Source: Aureimonas frigidaquae | GTDB taxonomy: Bacteria > Pseudomonadota > Alphaproteobacteria > Rhizobiales > Rhizobiaceae | DNA: 64,000 nt | Direction of reading: 5' to 3' | NCBI RefSeq assembly: GCF_001463905.1 | Contig: NZ_BBWR01000017.1 | Coordinates: 1-64,000, forward strand | In this document: in pieces, positions 35,324 to 42,481 of the stretch | Layout: every line of letters starts with the position of its first letter | How positions within the stretch are numbered: the stretch's first letter is position 1 | Translations under genes and position numbers: made by a program | Notes under the pieces: generated by a model | The model's input: only the letters and a program-made list of their open reading frames with translations | The model's database searches: none | Told to the model about the DNA's origin: nothing

Positions 35324-35470
35324 TCAGCGACGGAAACGGCCGCGTGCGATCTCGCGCTGGCGCAGTTCCAGGTCGACGAGCGAGGTTGCCGTGTCGAGAT
35401 AGTCGGCTTCCGCACGAGCGCGGCTACCGGTTGCGATCAGGCGTCGAAGGCTGCCCTTGAGATTGACCAT
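35324..35470 (-). CDS. 48-residue DUF3563-like small protein
   Basis: 48 residues from ATG 35470, preceded by a perfect AAGGAG at 7 bases. It begins 'MVNLKGSLRRLIATGSRARA' and contains 'EADYLDTATSLVDLELRQRE' before the basic end 'ARGRFRR'; the 'YL..AT..VDLE.RQRE' pattern is that of DUF3563-type small proteins of proteobacteria. Cytoplasmic, amphipathic and of unknown function. It is divergent from the TetR regulator and shares its 172-bp promoter region with the palindrome. Confidence 0.7.
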   Translation of the reverse strand: MVNLKGSLRRLIATGSRARAEADYLDTATSLVDLELRQREIARGRFRR

Positions 35471-35607
35471 GTTTTTGCTCCTTATCGTTGTCTGAAGTGT
35501 AGGAGCCACTCCGAATCGGAGCAATCCAGCCTGCTGCATGGCAGCCATGCGGGGCTTGGCGTGGAAGCAGCGGCGCACCCTTCCGAAGTCCTTGCATTGC
35601 AGCATTT

Positions 35608-35629
35608 TTACATTCATATATGAATGTAA
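35608..35629. promoter_or_regulatory. 22-bp perfect palindrome, probable operator of the TetR/AcrR regulator
   Basis: TTACATTCATA (35608-35618) is followed without gap by its reverse complement TATGAATGTAA (35619-35629), 13 bases before the regulator ATG. It closely resembles the AcrR-type half-site TACATNCAT/ATGNATGTA. Confidence 0.8.
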
Positions 35630-35642
35630 CATAGGCGGGCAT

Positions 35643-36269
35643 ATGCGGCGTACGAAACAGGAAGCGGCTGAAACGCGGGAAGCGATCCTCGACGCAGCGG
35701 AGACGGTGTTCTTCGAGCGCGGGGTCAGCCAGACGAGTCTGAACCAGATCGCGGCGGCGGCCGGGGTGACCCGCGGCGCGATCTACTGGCATTTCAGCAA
35801 CAAGTCCGACCTGTTCCGTGCCATGTGCGACCGGGCACACCTGCCGCAGGAAGAGTTCTTCAAGGCGAGTGCGCTTCTGGATAGCGAGGACCCGATCGGC
35901 GCGCTGCGTGACTTCACCATTGCGACCTTCGACCGTTTCATGGGCGACCAGCGGGCACGCCGTGTCTTCACCATCATCCTCCTGCGGTGCGAATATGTGG
36001 GAGAGATGGAGGAGGCGCTTTGCGTTCATCGGGAAGACCGCATGACGATGCGCCGCAATGTCGAAGCCATTTTCGAGCGCGCCGTGCGCAACGGCACGCT
36101 CGGGCAGGGCTGGACGGCAGAGGCGGCGACGAACGCCTATATCTGCATCCTAATCGGCCTGTTCGGGGAATGGCTCAAGGATGAATGCGGCTTCGACCTC
36201 GGCCGGATCGGCCGGCTGACCATGGACAGTCTCTTCAACTCTATGCAGGTTCGGGCGACGACGCCTTGA
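35643..36269 (+). CDS. TetR/AcrR-family transcriptional repressor
   Basis: 208 residues. 'TKQEAAETREAILDAAETVF' and the helix-turn-helix 'TSLNQIAAAAGVTRGAIYWHF' are those of AcrR/TtgR/AmeR efflux repressors, and the C-terminal TetR_C_2-like domain contains 'ALRDFTIATFDRFMGDQRARR'. Such proteins release DNA on binding hydrophobic drugs. The ATG follows the palindromic operator by 13 bases, so it should repress itself and probably the divergent 48-residue gene. Unusually, no RND pump genes are adjacent. Confidence 0.93.
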   Translation: MRRTKQEAAETREAILDAAETVFFERGVSQTSLNQIAAAAGVTRGAIYWHFSNKSDLFRAMCDRAHLPQEEFFKASALLDSEDPIGALRDFTIATFDRFMGDQRARRVFTIILLRCEYVGEMEEALCVHREDRMTMRRNVEAIFERAVRNGTLGQGWTAEAATNAYICILIGLFGEWLKDECGFDLGRIGRLTMDSLFNSMQVRATTP

Positions 36270-36629
36270 GTCCCGGCCACACTGGCGTTCGATGTCGGGC
36301 GTCCTGGATGGGCCGGCCAGCCTGCGGAGCGTGCGGCTGTAAGCAATGTGCAGATTGATGTCGTAGCGCGGGTTCCCGCACCGTGCCAGCCTGCCCATGC
36401 GCCTGATCGCGCGCCGGAGGCTGGCCACCGCCAGTTCGGCGAGCGGGGGCGCGAGCGGACCCGTCCCACCGACCAGCGGCGTCAGTTCCGCACGGGAAAA
36501 TCCCAGATGGAATAGAACACGGAGGCATTCGGCATCGGCCGCGGCCTCATCGCGTGCCTTGCGGGCGGCCTCCACATAGCGCCGTGCCGCCCGCGCAAGC
36601 GCGGCTTCCAGTGTCGTCGATTCGTTCAT
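36150..36629 (-). CDS. Hypothetical protein overlapping the TetR gene tail-to-tail
   Basis: 159 residues. The first ~110 look like real protein: a charged N-terminal helix ('LEAALARAARRYVEAARKARDEAAADAE'-like, here described not quoted in full), 'FHLGFSRAELTPLVGG' and 'RRMGRLARCGNPRYDIN'. The last ~40 residues are read antisense to the TetR gene (120-base overlap) and have the composition of an antisense frame, so the true protein may have been extended by loss of an earlier stop. GAGGG lies just before ATG 36629. Family not recognised. Confidence 0.45.
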   Translation of the reverse strand: MNESTTLEAALARAARRYVEAARKARDEAAADAECLRVLFHLGFSRAELTPLVGGTGPLAPPLAELAVASLRRAIRRMGRLARCGNPRYDINLHIAYSRTLRRLAGPSRTPDIERQCGRDSRRRRPNLHRVEETVHGQPADPAEVEAAFILEPFPEQAD

Positions 36630-36845
36630 TGCCCTCGTTCCGCAAACGTCGATGCTGCGGTGCAGGGTGCAGGGGGCGGAGCCGGGTGGGGACAAATTCC
36701 GGCCAGGATGACGGTCCTGGAAGGTGCGCAAACCCTGAAGTGATTGGCAAAAGGGAAAAACAACCGAAGGATATCATAAGAATGTATTCCCATGGTCCGG
36801 CACGGTTGTTGAATCCGGCCTTTCAAACCGTCGGGGGACATGTTG

Positions 36846-37232
36846 ATGCGAATGAATGCGGGGCCGGCCGAAGCCGCCGGCCTGGTGACAGCAGGCAAGG
36901 ATGGCTGGTCGATGGACGATACGGCCTGCGCGCTTGCGGTGGCCATAAGCTCTGCCTTTTGCGAGCAACCGGAAGACGAGATCGCCTGCCGCGCACGCTG
37001 CCGGGCCGCCACCAGCGATGCACGCCATATCGCCATTTATCTTGCGCATGTCGTTTTCCAGAGACCGCGCCGCGTGATTGCGGAAGCCTTCCAGCGTGAC
37101 CGGACGACGATCGCCCACGCCCTGAGCCGGGTCGAGGACCGTAGGGACGACCCCGCCTTCGATGCCCTTGTCACGCGCATGGAGCATGTGGCCAAACATT
37201 GCCGTGCGCTGATCCCGGATGGCGCGCGATGA
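36846..37232 (+). CDS. Orphan DnaA domain-IV-like DNA-binding protein
   Basis: 128 residues. The C-terminal half 'SDARHIAIYLAHVVFQRPRR' and 'VIAEAFQRDRTTIAHALSRV' matches the helix-turn-helix of DnaA domain IV (signature R-x-I-A-x-Y-L and the 'GRDHTTVLHA' loop, here 'QRDRTTIAHA'). The AAA+ ATPase domains are absent, so it cannot initiate replication but may bind DnaA-box-like DNA. The N-terminal half holds three cysteines. GGGGGA is 7-8 bases before ATG 36846 (36840 possible). It is overlapped (ATGA) by the DUF6456 gene. Confidence 0.8.
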   Translation: MRMNAGPAEAAGLVTAGKDGWSMDDTACALAVAISSAFCEQPEDEIACRARCRAATSDARHIAIYLAHVVFQRPRRVIAEAFQRDRTTIAHALSRVEDRRDDPAFDALVTRMEHVAKHCRALIPDGAR

Positions 37233-37741
37233 GCCGGCGGACCGACACGCCGCTGACGCGCCTCGGCAGGGCATCGGGCGGGGCGGGGGCCTTCCTGACT
37301 CCGGCGCAGATCCAGGCCGGCGAACGGCTCGGCCGGGATTTCGAGCGGGCGGCACTGCAGCCACGCGTCACCATGCGCCTGGACGCGATGCCGGGCGGAC
37401 GGCAGGACCGCGGCGGCGCGCAAGACGCCGGCGATATGGCCATGGATGCCCGGCGCAGGGTCCATGCTGCGCTGGATGCCGTCGGGTCCGAACTGGCTGG
37501 TCCGCTCGTGGATCTGTGTTGCCTTGAACTGGGTCTGGAAATTGTCGAGCGCAACCATGGCTGGCCGGCACGATCGGCCAAGTTCCTGCTGCGCGTTGCC
37601 CTGGCGGCGCTGGCGCGCCATTACGGCTATGATGAGCGCGCCGAAGGCCGCGACAGGGCCGGCGCGATGCGCGGCTGGATGGGCCCGGATGCCCGGCCCT
37701 CGATCAGGCCGGTTCCGCCGCCTGACGGGCATCGTCCTTGA
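37229..37741 (+). CDS. DUF6456 domain protein
   Basis: 170 residues. The C-terminal helical block 'GPLVDLCCLELGLEIVERNH', 'GWPARSAKFLLRVALAALAR' and 'HYGY' is the DUF6456 signature of Hyphomicrobiales. A 'FLTPAQIQAGERLGRDFERA' helix precedes it. The start overlaps the stop of the DnaA-domain gene, so the two are co-translated and probably work together in DNA binding. The 3' end overlaps convergent sufE by 38 bases. Confidence 0.8.
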   Translation: MSRRTDTPLTRLGRASGGAGAFLTPAQIQAGERLGRDFERAALQPRVTMRLDAMPGGRQDRGGAQDAGDMAMDARRRVHAALDAVGSELAGPLVDLCCLELGLEIVERNHGWPARSAKFLLRVALAALARHYGYDERAEGRDRAGAMRGWMGPDARPSIRPVPPPDGHRP

Positions 37742-38126
37742 TGCGTGCCACCATGGATCGTAGCCCGTTCGAGCGCTGCGGCGTCAGATGTTCCTGCAGA
37801 CCGAGCCGGGCAAAGAGCGTTTCGGCGTCGGTCGCCAGGATATCGCCCGGCGTTTTGCCGGAATAGAGCGCCAGTGCGATCGCCACCAGGCCACGCACGA
37901 TATGTGCATCGGACTCACCCGTATAATGCAGGATGGGCGGGGCGCCCGGCTCGACCCGCGCCGTCAGCCAGACCTGGCTGACGCAGCCGCGCACCTTGTT
38001 CGCCTCGGTCATGTCTTCGGCCGGCATGGGCGGCAGCTCACGGCCGAGTTCGATCACGTAACGGTACCGGTCTTCCCAGTCGTCCAGAAGGTCGAAGTCG
38101 GCGATGATGTCGTCGATGCTGCGCAT
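37704..38126 (-). CDS. sufE: Cysteine desulfuration protein SufE
   Basis: 140 residues. SufE accepts persulfide sulfur from the SufS desulfurase for Fe-S cluster assembly. The active cysteine lies in 'NKVRGCVSQVWL', and the N terminus 'DIIADFDLLDDWEDRYRYVI' and 'IVRGLVAIALALYSGKTP' are family hallmarks. AGGA lies about 9 bases before ATG 38126. No other suf genes are near. It is downstream of the DUF5330 gene on the same strand. Confidence 0.96.
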   Translation of the reverse strand: MRSIDDIIADFDLLDDWEDRYRYVIELGRELPPMPAEDMTEANKVRGCVSQVWLTARVEPGAPPILHYTGESDAHIVRGLVAIALALYSGKTPGDILATDAETLFARLGLQEHLTPQRSNGLRSMVARIKDDARQAAEPA

Positions 38127-38233
38127 GAAAACCGTTCCTCGTGTGCCGGGCGCCAATGCCCGTCGACGGGCACTGACTCCGTCCGGCGCATATAAGGTGC
38201 CCACGCCGCCCTTTAAAAGGCCGCGGCCGGCCA

Positions 38234-38728
38234 TCAGTGCGGCGATGATGGCGGTAGTGCCTGTGTGGAGGGTGGGCGCGGCGAGGGGGCGGGGACGGCA
38301 GCGCCGCTGCCGGCGGTCGTGGCAGCGGTATGCCGCTCGGCCAGCGGGATGTAGGGGACGCCGATGGGCATGGCTGCTGCCGAGGCGGGCGCCGGGGCGT
38401 GCCCCGCCGACGGCGCGCCGGGCGTCGGGTCGACGGTGGCGGGCGGGCCGGCGGGGAGTTGCGGTGCGCCGCGGGCGCCGGTGAGCGCCTGATACCCGAA
38501 TTCGAGCCCATCGCCGATCCGGTTGGCGACGAAGCCGGCGACCTGCCCGGCCGAGTTGCAGGCCGTCGGCGCCCGGTCGCAGAAGCCGCCGAGGTCGGAC
38601 ATGGCCTCCTGCAGGCCGGCAAAAGCCTGGAAATAGTTGAGCGAAGGCCCATCCTCGTTCCTGCCGCCCGGCAGGAAGAAGGCAATGAGTCCGAGCAGGA
38701 ACGCCGCTCTGAGAATGAAACGGACCAA
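38234..38728 (-). CDS. DUF5330 domain, membrane-anchored secreted protein
   Basis: 164 residues from a TTG start with AAGGCGG 5 bases upstream; an ATG at 38764 would add 12 basic residues. 'VRFILRAAFLLGLIAFFLPG' is the signal/anchor typical of DUF5330. A short conserved domain follows with 'AFAGLQEAMSDLGGFCDRAP' and 'CNSAGQVAGF', with two Cys. The C-terminal third is a Pro/Ala-rich low-complexity tail. It is probably periplasmic and of unknown role, in the same orientation as sufE, 107 bases upstream. Confidence 0.75.
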   Translation of the reverse strand: MVRFILRAAFLLGLIAFFLPGGRNEDGPSLNYFQAFAGLQEAMSDLGGFCDRAPTACNSAGQVAGFVANRIGDGLEFGYQALTGARGAPQLPAGPPATVDPTPGAPSAGHAPAPASAAAMPIGVPYIPLAERHTAATTAGSGAAVPAPSPRPPSTQALPPSSPH

Positions 38729-39039
38729 ATGCGACCGCCTTTTCCTTCGCTGGATGCCACCCATACAGGCAAATGGGTTTCCGGACCCTTGCACATTGCG
38801 CATGGCGGCCCGGACGGGCCGTGGCGACGCCTGAAGCCACACAGCCAATTGCCTGTTATTTCGGGCTTTTCTTTGGAAGGCGGGTGTTAACCATACGGCA
38901 CGATCCTGCCCCGCCAATCCCCGCCCCGGGCCTTTGCCGCCCCATTGCGGCCGCTGCGGCGGATCAGATTTATGGCTTCCTTAAATGGTTGGGCGGCACG
39001 ATCGGCGAACCAGACATATGATGGCAGACACCGACCGGA
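38729..39039. other. Divergent intergenic region with a TTAACCAT motif
   Basis: About 310 bases between the DUF5330 gene and the kinase-like gene with no supportable gene. TTAACCAT (38887-38894), the short CtrA-type motif, occurs once, and CTTAAATGG lies near 38980. Either flanking gene could be cell-cycle controlled. Confidence 0.4.
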
Positions 39040-40563
39040 ATGATCGAACACACGGCTAAAGGACGCGACAGGAACGAGGCACGGCGCATGCGCGCCGCCT
39101 GGTCCACGCCTGCGTCCTGGCTGCGCGAAGGCCTGGACGGGCTGCTTCCCCTCGGCATTGAAGGCGCCGACAGAAGCTTCCGCCGCGGCGCCTTGGGTGC
39201 CCTTCTGGTGGCTGGCCTGACCGCTGCGGTCGCATCCGTGGTGGAGGGGACGCGGGGCATGGTCGCCCATGAGTTCCTGTTCCAGGCATCGGTCAGCATG
39301 GCGGCCGCCGTCCTGACCGTGGGCACTGCGACGCGGCTCCCATACCTCGGTGCCCTTCTTCTGCTTCTGGCCGGCGCGACGACGGTCTGCCTTGCCCTGT
39401 CCTGGTCGGTTCTGCCCATCGGTTTGCTCGTGGCGGGTTTTGTGGCGGCCGGCGGCCTGGCGGTCCTGTGGCGCTCGGCCAATCTGCCGCGCTCCGGCCC
39501 GGCGGCGGATGCCATGCGCGCCATCCTGGCCGAGGCCGCCGGCGATCATGTCCTGCTTCTGGACGATACGGGTGTGATCCTGAACGTCGTGCGGCCGGGC
39601 GAGGCCGGCTGCGCGGTCGCAGCGGGACGGTCGATTACCGAAGCGGTGCATCTGCGTGACCGCGTGGCGCTCCTGTCGGCCTTGACGAGCCTGCGCCGGG
39701 GTGCTCGCCGCAGCGAACTCATCCTGCGTGCCGGGGCGGAACTGACGGGTCCGGTTGCGGCACGGCTGCGGCTGGTCGCCATGCCGCGCCCGGGATCGCG
39801 GCATGGCGTGCTCGCGATCCTCGATCCAACGGGGGGCGCCGCTGCGCCACTCCACGTGCAGGGTGCGTTGCGTGCCTATGAGCGCGAATGCGCCGCCAAG
39901 CGCAATCTTCTGGCGTCTATCGGCCAGGAGCTGGCAACGGCGCAGTCCGGCACGGCGGGCCTGCCAACGCCGGTCCTGGCCGGTGCGCTCTGTCATCTGG
40001 TGGCACTGGAAGCCGGTTCGCTTACCCTGCGGCCCGAACCGGTGGAGCTGGAACCGCTCGTCACTAAGGCGGCCGGCCCGGCGCTGGCAGAGGCGCAACG
40101 GCGTGGCCTTGCCTTCGCGCCGGACATTCGTGCCCGGGGGGCCGTCCTGGCGGATGGCGAGGCGCTGCGCCATCTGATCGCCGTCCTGACGGTCTTTGCC
40201 GTCCATGCGACGCGGCATGGCGGGGTGGACCTTGTCGTGGATGCCGGGCCGGACGGCCTGTCCATTCATATGTCCGACACGAGCGACGGGCTCGTCGCCG
40301 ATGCGTCGGGCCAGACAGTCACCCCGTGCGCGCTGCAGCTTGCGCGCGCCCTGTCGACACAGCATTTCGGCCGGATGGACATGTCCAGCCAGCCGGGCGT
40401 CGGGACGGTCGTCGACATCTTCATACCGGTGGATTGCGCAGAGCGCGCAGACGCCGGATGCTTCACCCTCAAGGAAAACATCGTAAGCCTGGACAATGCC
40501 CGCAAGAAAAGCCCGAACCATCCCGTCGACGACCCGCAAGCGCCGGACCGCCGCACCGCCTAG
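39040..40563 (+). CDS. Histidine-kinase-like protein without phospho-accepting His (probable pseudokinase)
   Basis: 507 residues. N-terminal membrane segments (about 48-130, four helices), a PAS-like region ('GDHVLLLDDTGVILNV'), then a DHp-like helix 'AAKRNLLASIGQELATAQSG' where Q296 stands in the position of the conserved His. The ATPase-like domain lacks the N-box Asn ('LIAVLTVFAVHAT'), and the G1 box is 'SDTSDGLV' instead of D-x-G-x-G. It ends in 'GVGTVVDIFIPV'. Autophosphorylation is therefore unlikely; a DivL-like signalling scaffold role is possible. The start is weakly supported (ATG 39088 alternative). It overlaps the next gene by 68 bases. Confidence 0.75.
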   Translation: MIEHTAKGRDRNEARRMRAAWSTPASWLREGLDGLLPLGIEGADRSFRRGALGALLVAGLTAAVASVVEGTRGMVAHEFLFQASVSMAAAVLTVGTATRLPYLGALLLLLAGATTVCLALSWSVLPIGLLVAGFVAAGGLAVLWRSANLPRSGPAADAMRAILAEAAGDHVLLLDDTGVILNVVRPGEAGCAVAAGRSITEAVHLRDRVALLSALTSLRRGARRSELILRAGAELTGPVAARLRLVAMPRPGSRHGVLAILDPTGGAAAPLHVQGALRAYERECAAKRNLLASIGQELATAQSGTAGLPTPVLAGALCHLVALEAGSLTLRPEPVELEPLVTKAAGPALAEAQRRGLAFAPDIRARGAVLADGEALRHLIAVLTVFAVHATRHGGVDLVVDAGPDGLSIHMSDTSDGLVADASGQTVTPCALQLARALSTQHFGRMDMSSQPGVGTVVDIFIPVDCAERADAGCFTLKENIVSLDNARKKSPNHPVDDPQAPDRRTA

Positions 40564-41311
40564 CCGGATCGGCATGGCCTTGCGCGCAACCGGCGCTCTC
40601 GCCGCTGCCGGCCTGGTGACGACCATCCGGCTGGTGGCCCGCCGTCCGGTTCTCTATGGCGGCACGGCAGCCTTCGTGGTCCTGAGCTCGGTCGTGGGCG
40701 CCAATGCGCTCCGCCAGGATCCGCTGGCCGTCAATCCCATCATGGCCACCCGGACCCACGTGACCTCAACGGTCCTGTCCGCATCGGCGCCGGTCCAGGC
40801 GGCGCCCGCGCCGGCCGTGGTGGAGCCGTGGACCCCGGTCAACGACCCGCGCATCATGTCCGTGCCGCTGGTGCGGGAAGTTCAGCAGGTGCTCAAGACG
40901 CACGGTTTCTACCTGGGAGAGATCGACGGCCGGCCCGGCCAGGCGACGGACCTGGCCGTCCGTGCCTTCCAGGAAAAGCAGGGCTTGCAGATCGACGGCG
41001 TCATCACGCCGCTGCTCCTGGCACAGGTGCGCCAGTACGGCGCGGTGAATCCCACCCCGGGCGGCGACGATCGCAGCCTGGAGGAGCGCGTGGCCGAACT
41101 GAATGCCCAGCAGGCCGACCGTGAACTCGTCCGGCAGATCCAGGCCGGTCTTGCCAATGCGCGGGTGGCGGAGCTGAAGGCCGACGGCATCATGGGCGCG
41201 CAGACGCGGGCCGCCATCCGGACCTTCCAGACGCAGCAGGGACTTGCGGTGACCGGCGAAGCCGAACCCGAAGTCCTGAAGAAGCTGACGGAACTCGGCG
41301 CCGTCCGGTAG
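40496..41311 (+). CDS. Membrane-anchored peptidoglycan-binding protein (two PG_binding_1 repeats)
   Basis: 271 residues. A basic cytoplasmic N terminus, one membrane segment near 45-70 ('PVLYGGTAAFVVLSSVVGAN'), a Pro/Ala-rich linker, then two PG_binding_1 modules. The first is about 115-185 ('VREVQQVLKTHGFYLGEIDG', 'RAFQEKQGLQIDG') and the second about 210-268 ('QIQAGLANARV', 'IRTFQTQQGLAVTG'). Periplasmic murein attachment is expected. The start inside the kinase-like gene is favoured by the KRR-type N terminus; ATG 40574 is an alternative. Likely co-transcribed with both neighbours. Confidence 0.85.
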   Translation: MPARKARTIPSTTRKRRTAAPPSRIGMALRATGALAAAGLVTTIRLVARRPVLYGGTAAFVVLSSVVGANALRQDPLAVNPIMATRTHVTSTVLSASAPVQAAPAPAVVEPWTPVNDPRIMSVPLVREVQQVLKTHGFYLGEIDGRPGQATDLAVRAFQEKQGLQIDGVITPLLLAQVRQYGAVNPTPGGDDRSLEERVAELNAQQADRELVRQIQAGLANARVAELKADGIMGAQTRAAIRTFQTQQGLAVTGEAEPEVLKKLTELGAVR

Positions 41312-41315
41312 CGCG

Positions 41316-41651
41316 ATGCGGCTGACCAGCACGCTCTTCGTCGCGCAGATCCTGCGCCGTGTCTTTGCCGATGGCGGCTTTGCAGCCGTGGTTCGGCATG
41401 GGGCCGAATCTGCGGGGGCGATCTTCCTGACGGTGCGCATGCGTGACGGTACCGTCCGGCTCTACGCTCCGGCTGCCCAGATGCTGGCCGGAGAGGGCGG
41501 CGACCGCCGCTTCATGGAAGAACCGCCGCTCGAGGAGGCAGCGCTGGCGCGGCGCTTTGAGCGGGAGGCGCGGTTCGACCCCGATTTCTGGATCGTGGAA
41601 CTGGAAACCGACGATCCCGGCCGTTACCTCGACATCGTCAGGGAAAGCTGA
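41316..41651 (+). CDS. DUF1491 family protein
   Basis: 111 residues matching DUF1491: 'STLFVAQILRRVFADGGFAA', 'GAIFLTVRMRDG', 'RFEREARFDPDFWIVELE' and 'GRYLDIV'. Small cytoplasmic protein of unknown function conserved in Hyphomicrobiales. It starts 4 bases after the peptidoglycan-binding gene, closing a three-gene transcript, and overlaps the convergent gene by 14 bases. Confidence 0.9.
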   Translation: MRLTSTLFVAQILRRVFADGGFAAVVRHGAESAGAIFLTVRMRDGTVRLYAPAAQMLAGEGGDRRFMEEPPLEEAALARRFEREARFDPDFWIVELETDDPGRYLDIVRES

Positions 41652-42402
41652 CGCGATAGGGCGGCTTGACCGTGCGCCGGCCGAAATGCGTGCGCGTGGT
41701 GGCATCGGCCGAAGGCTCGCGCAACTGCCCGAACCCGGCAGGGCCGGAGGCTAAAGCCTTGCGGCAGGCCTGTTCGTCGAGGGCCCGGTAGTAACGTCCC
41801 ATGCGGTCGAGCGCCGGCATGTCGCGGGCAAGATCGGGCCGCAGCGCCATGAGAATGCCGAGCGCATCCCCGGGGGTGGCGTGGAGCCCCTTGAGGGCCT
41901 GTGCCAGGAGTGTCCCCGCGGCATCGGCGGCAAGCGCCGCGCGCCGTTCCGCCGAAAGACCGTAGGCCTTGGCGATGGCCGCTTCCGCTGCCGGCACGTC
42001 GCCGCGCAGCGCCGCTGCGGCAACTCCGGCAAGGAGCGGATTGTCCGACAGGCCGGTGGTGTCTGCGGAAGGGGCAAGGCTCAGAAGCGTCTTGCGGACC
42101 CGGCCCAGCATGGGCGACGGCGTATCGTTGCCGCCGGGCACGGTGGTTGTGTCGGCGAGAAGCTCCATCACCGCCTGGGGCAGGTTCGGATGCGATCGCA
42201 GCGCTTGAACGATATCCTTTTTCGCCGCGCCCGAAAGCTGCGGCCAGGTGGACAGGATCAGGCTGGACAGCTCGGCCGTCTGCTGGCCGGCAGGGCGGGC
42301 CAGCGCCGTATAGGCTGCGACCGCGGCCAGGACGGCGGTCTCCATCGACAGCGCGGCGCCGGGTCTTTCCAACGAGCGGAACAGGGTCGGTGCGGCTTCC
42401 AT
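41638..42402 (-). CDS. Alanine-rich helical protein of unknown function under a CtrA-type box
   Basis: 254 residues, almost entirely helical and Ala/Leu rich ('METAVLAAVAAYTALARPAG', 'LLAGVAAAALRGDVPAAEAA', 'LAADAAGTLLAQALKGLH'), reminiscent of HEAT/DUF2336-like repeat proteins but without a decisive motif. The tail is polar and proline-containing. No signal peptide. A full-consensus TTAA-N7-TTAACC site lies 60-78 bases upstream of the ATG, pointing to cell-cycle regulation by CtrA. Function unknown. Confidence 0.65.
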   Translation of the reverse strand: MEAAPTLFRSLERPGAALSMETAVLAAVAAYTALARPAGQQTAELSSLILSTWPQLSGAAKKDIVQALRSHPNLPQAVMELLADTTTVPGGNDTPSPMLGRVRKTLLSLAPSADTTGLSDNPLLAGVAAAALRGDVPAAEAAIAKAYGLSAERRAALAADAAGTLLAQALKGLHATPGDALGILMALRPDLARDMPALDRMGRYYRALDEQACRKALASGPAGFGQLREPSADATTRTHFGRRTVKPPYRVSFP

Positions 42403-42461
42403 TGGGAAGGAATCTCCCGCGCGGGATTGGATAGGTCTAACGCGATATTAGAGGCGATTCC

Positions 42462-42480
42462 TTAACCTAGCATTAACCAT
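42462..42480. promoter_or_regulatory. Full-consensus CtrA-binding site
   Basis: TTAA (42462-42465), seven bases, then TTAACCAT (42473-42480): an exact match to TTAA-N7-TTAACC. It lies between the DUF1254 stop and the ATG (42402) of the helical unknown, on the promoter side of the latter. Confidence 0.75.
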
Positions 42481-42481
42481 G

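Noticed and set aside
38887-40626. Long minus-strand frame (579 aa) opposite the kinase-like gene
   Set aside because: Arg/Gly/Gln-rich antisense composition with no motifs or ribosome-binding site. The plus strand has a coherent membrane-plus-kinase fold.
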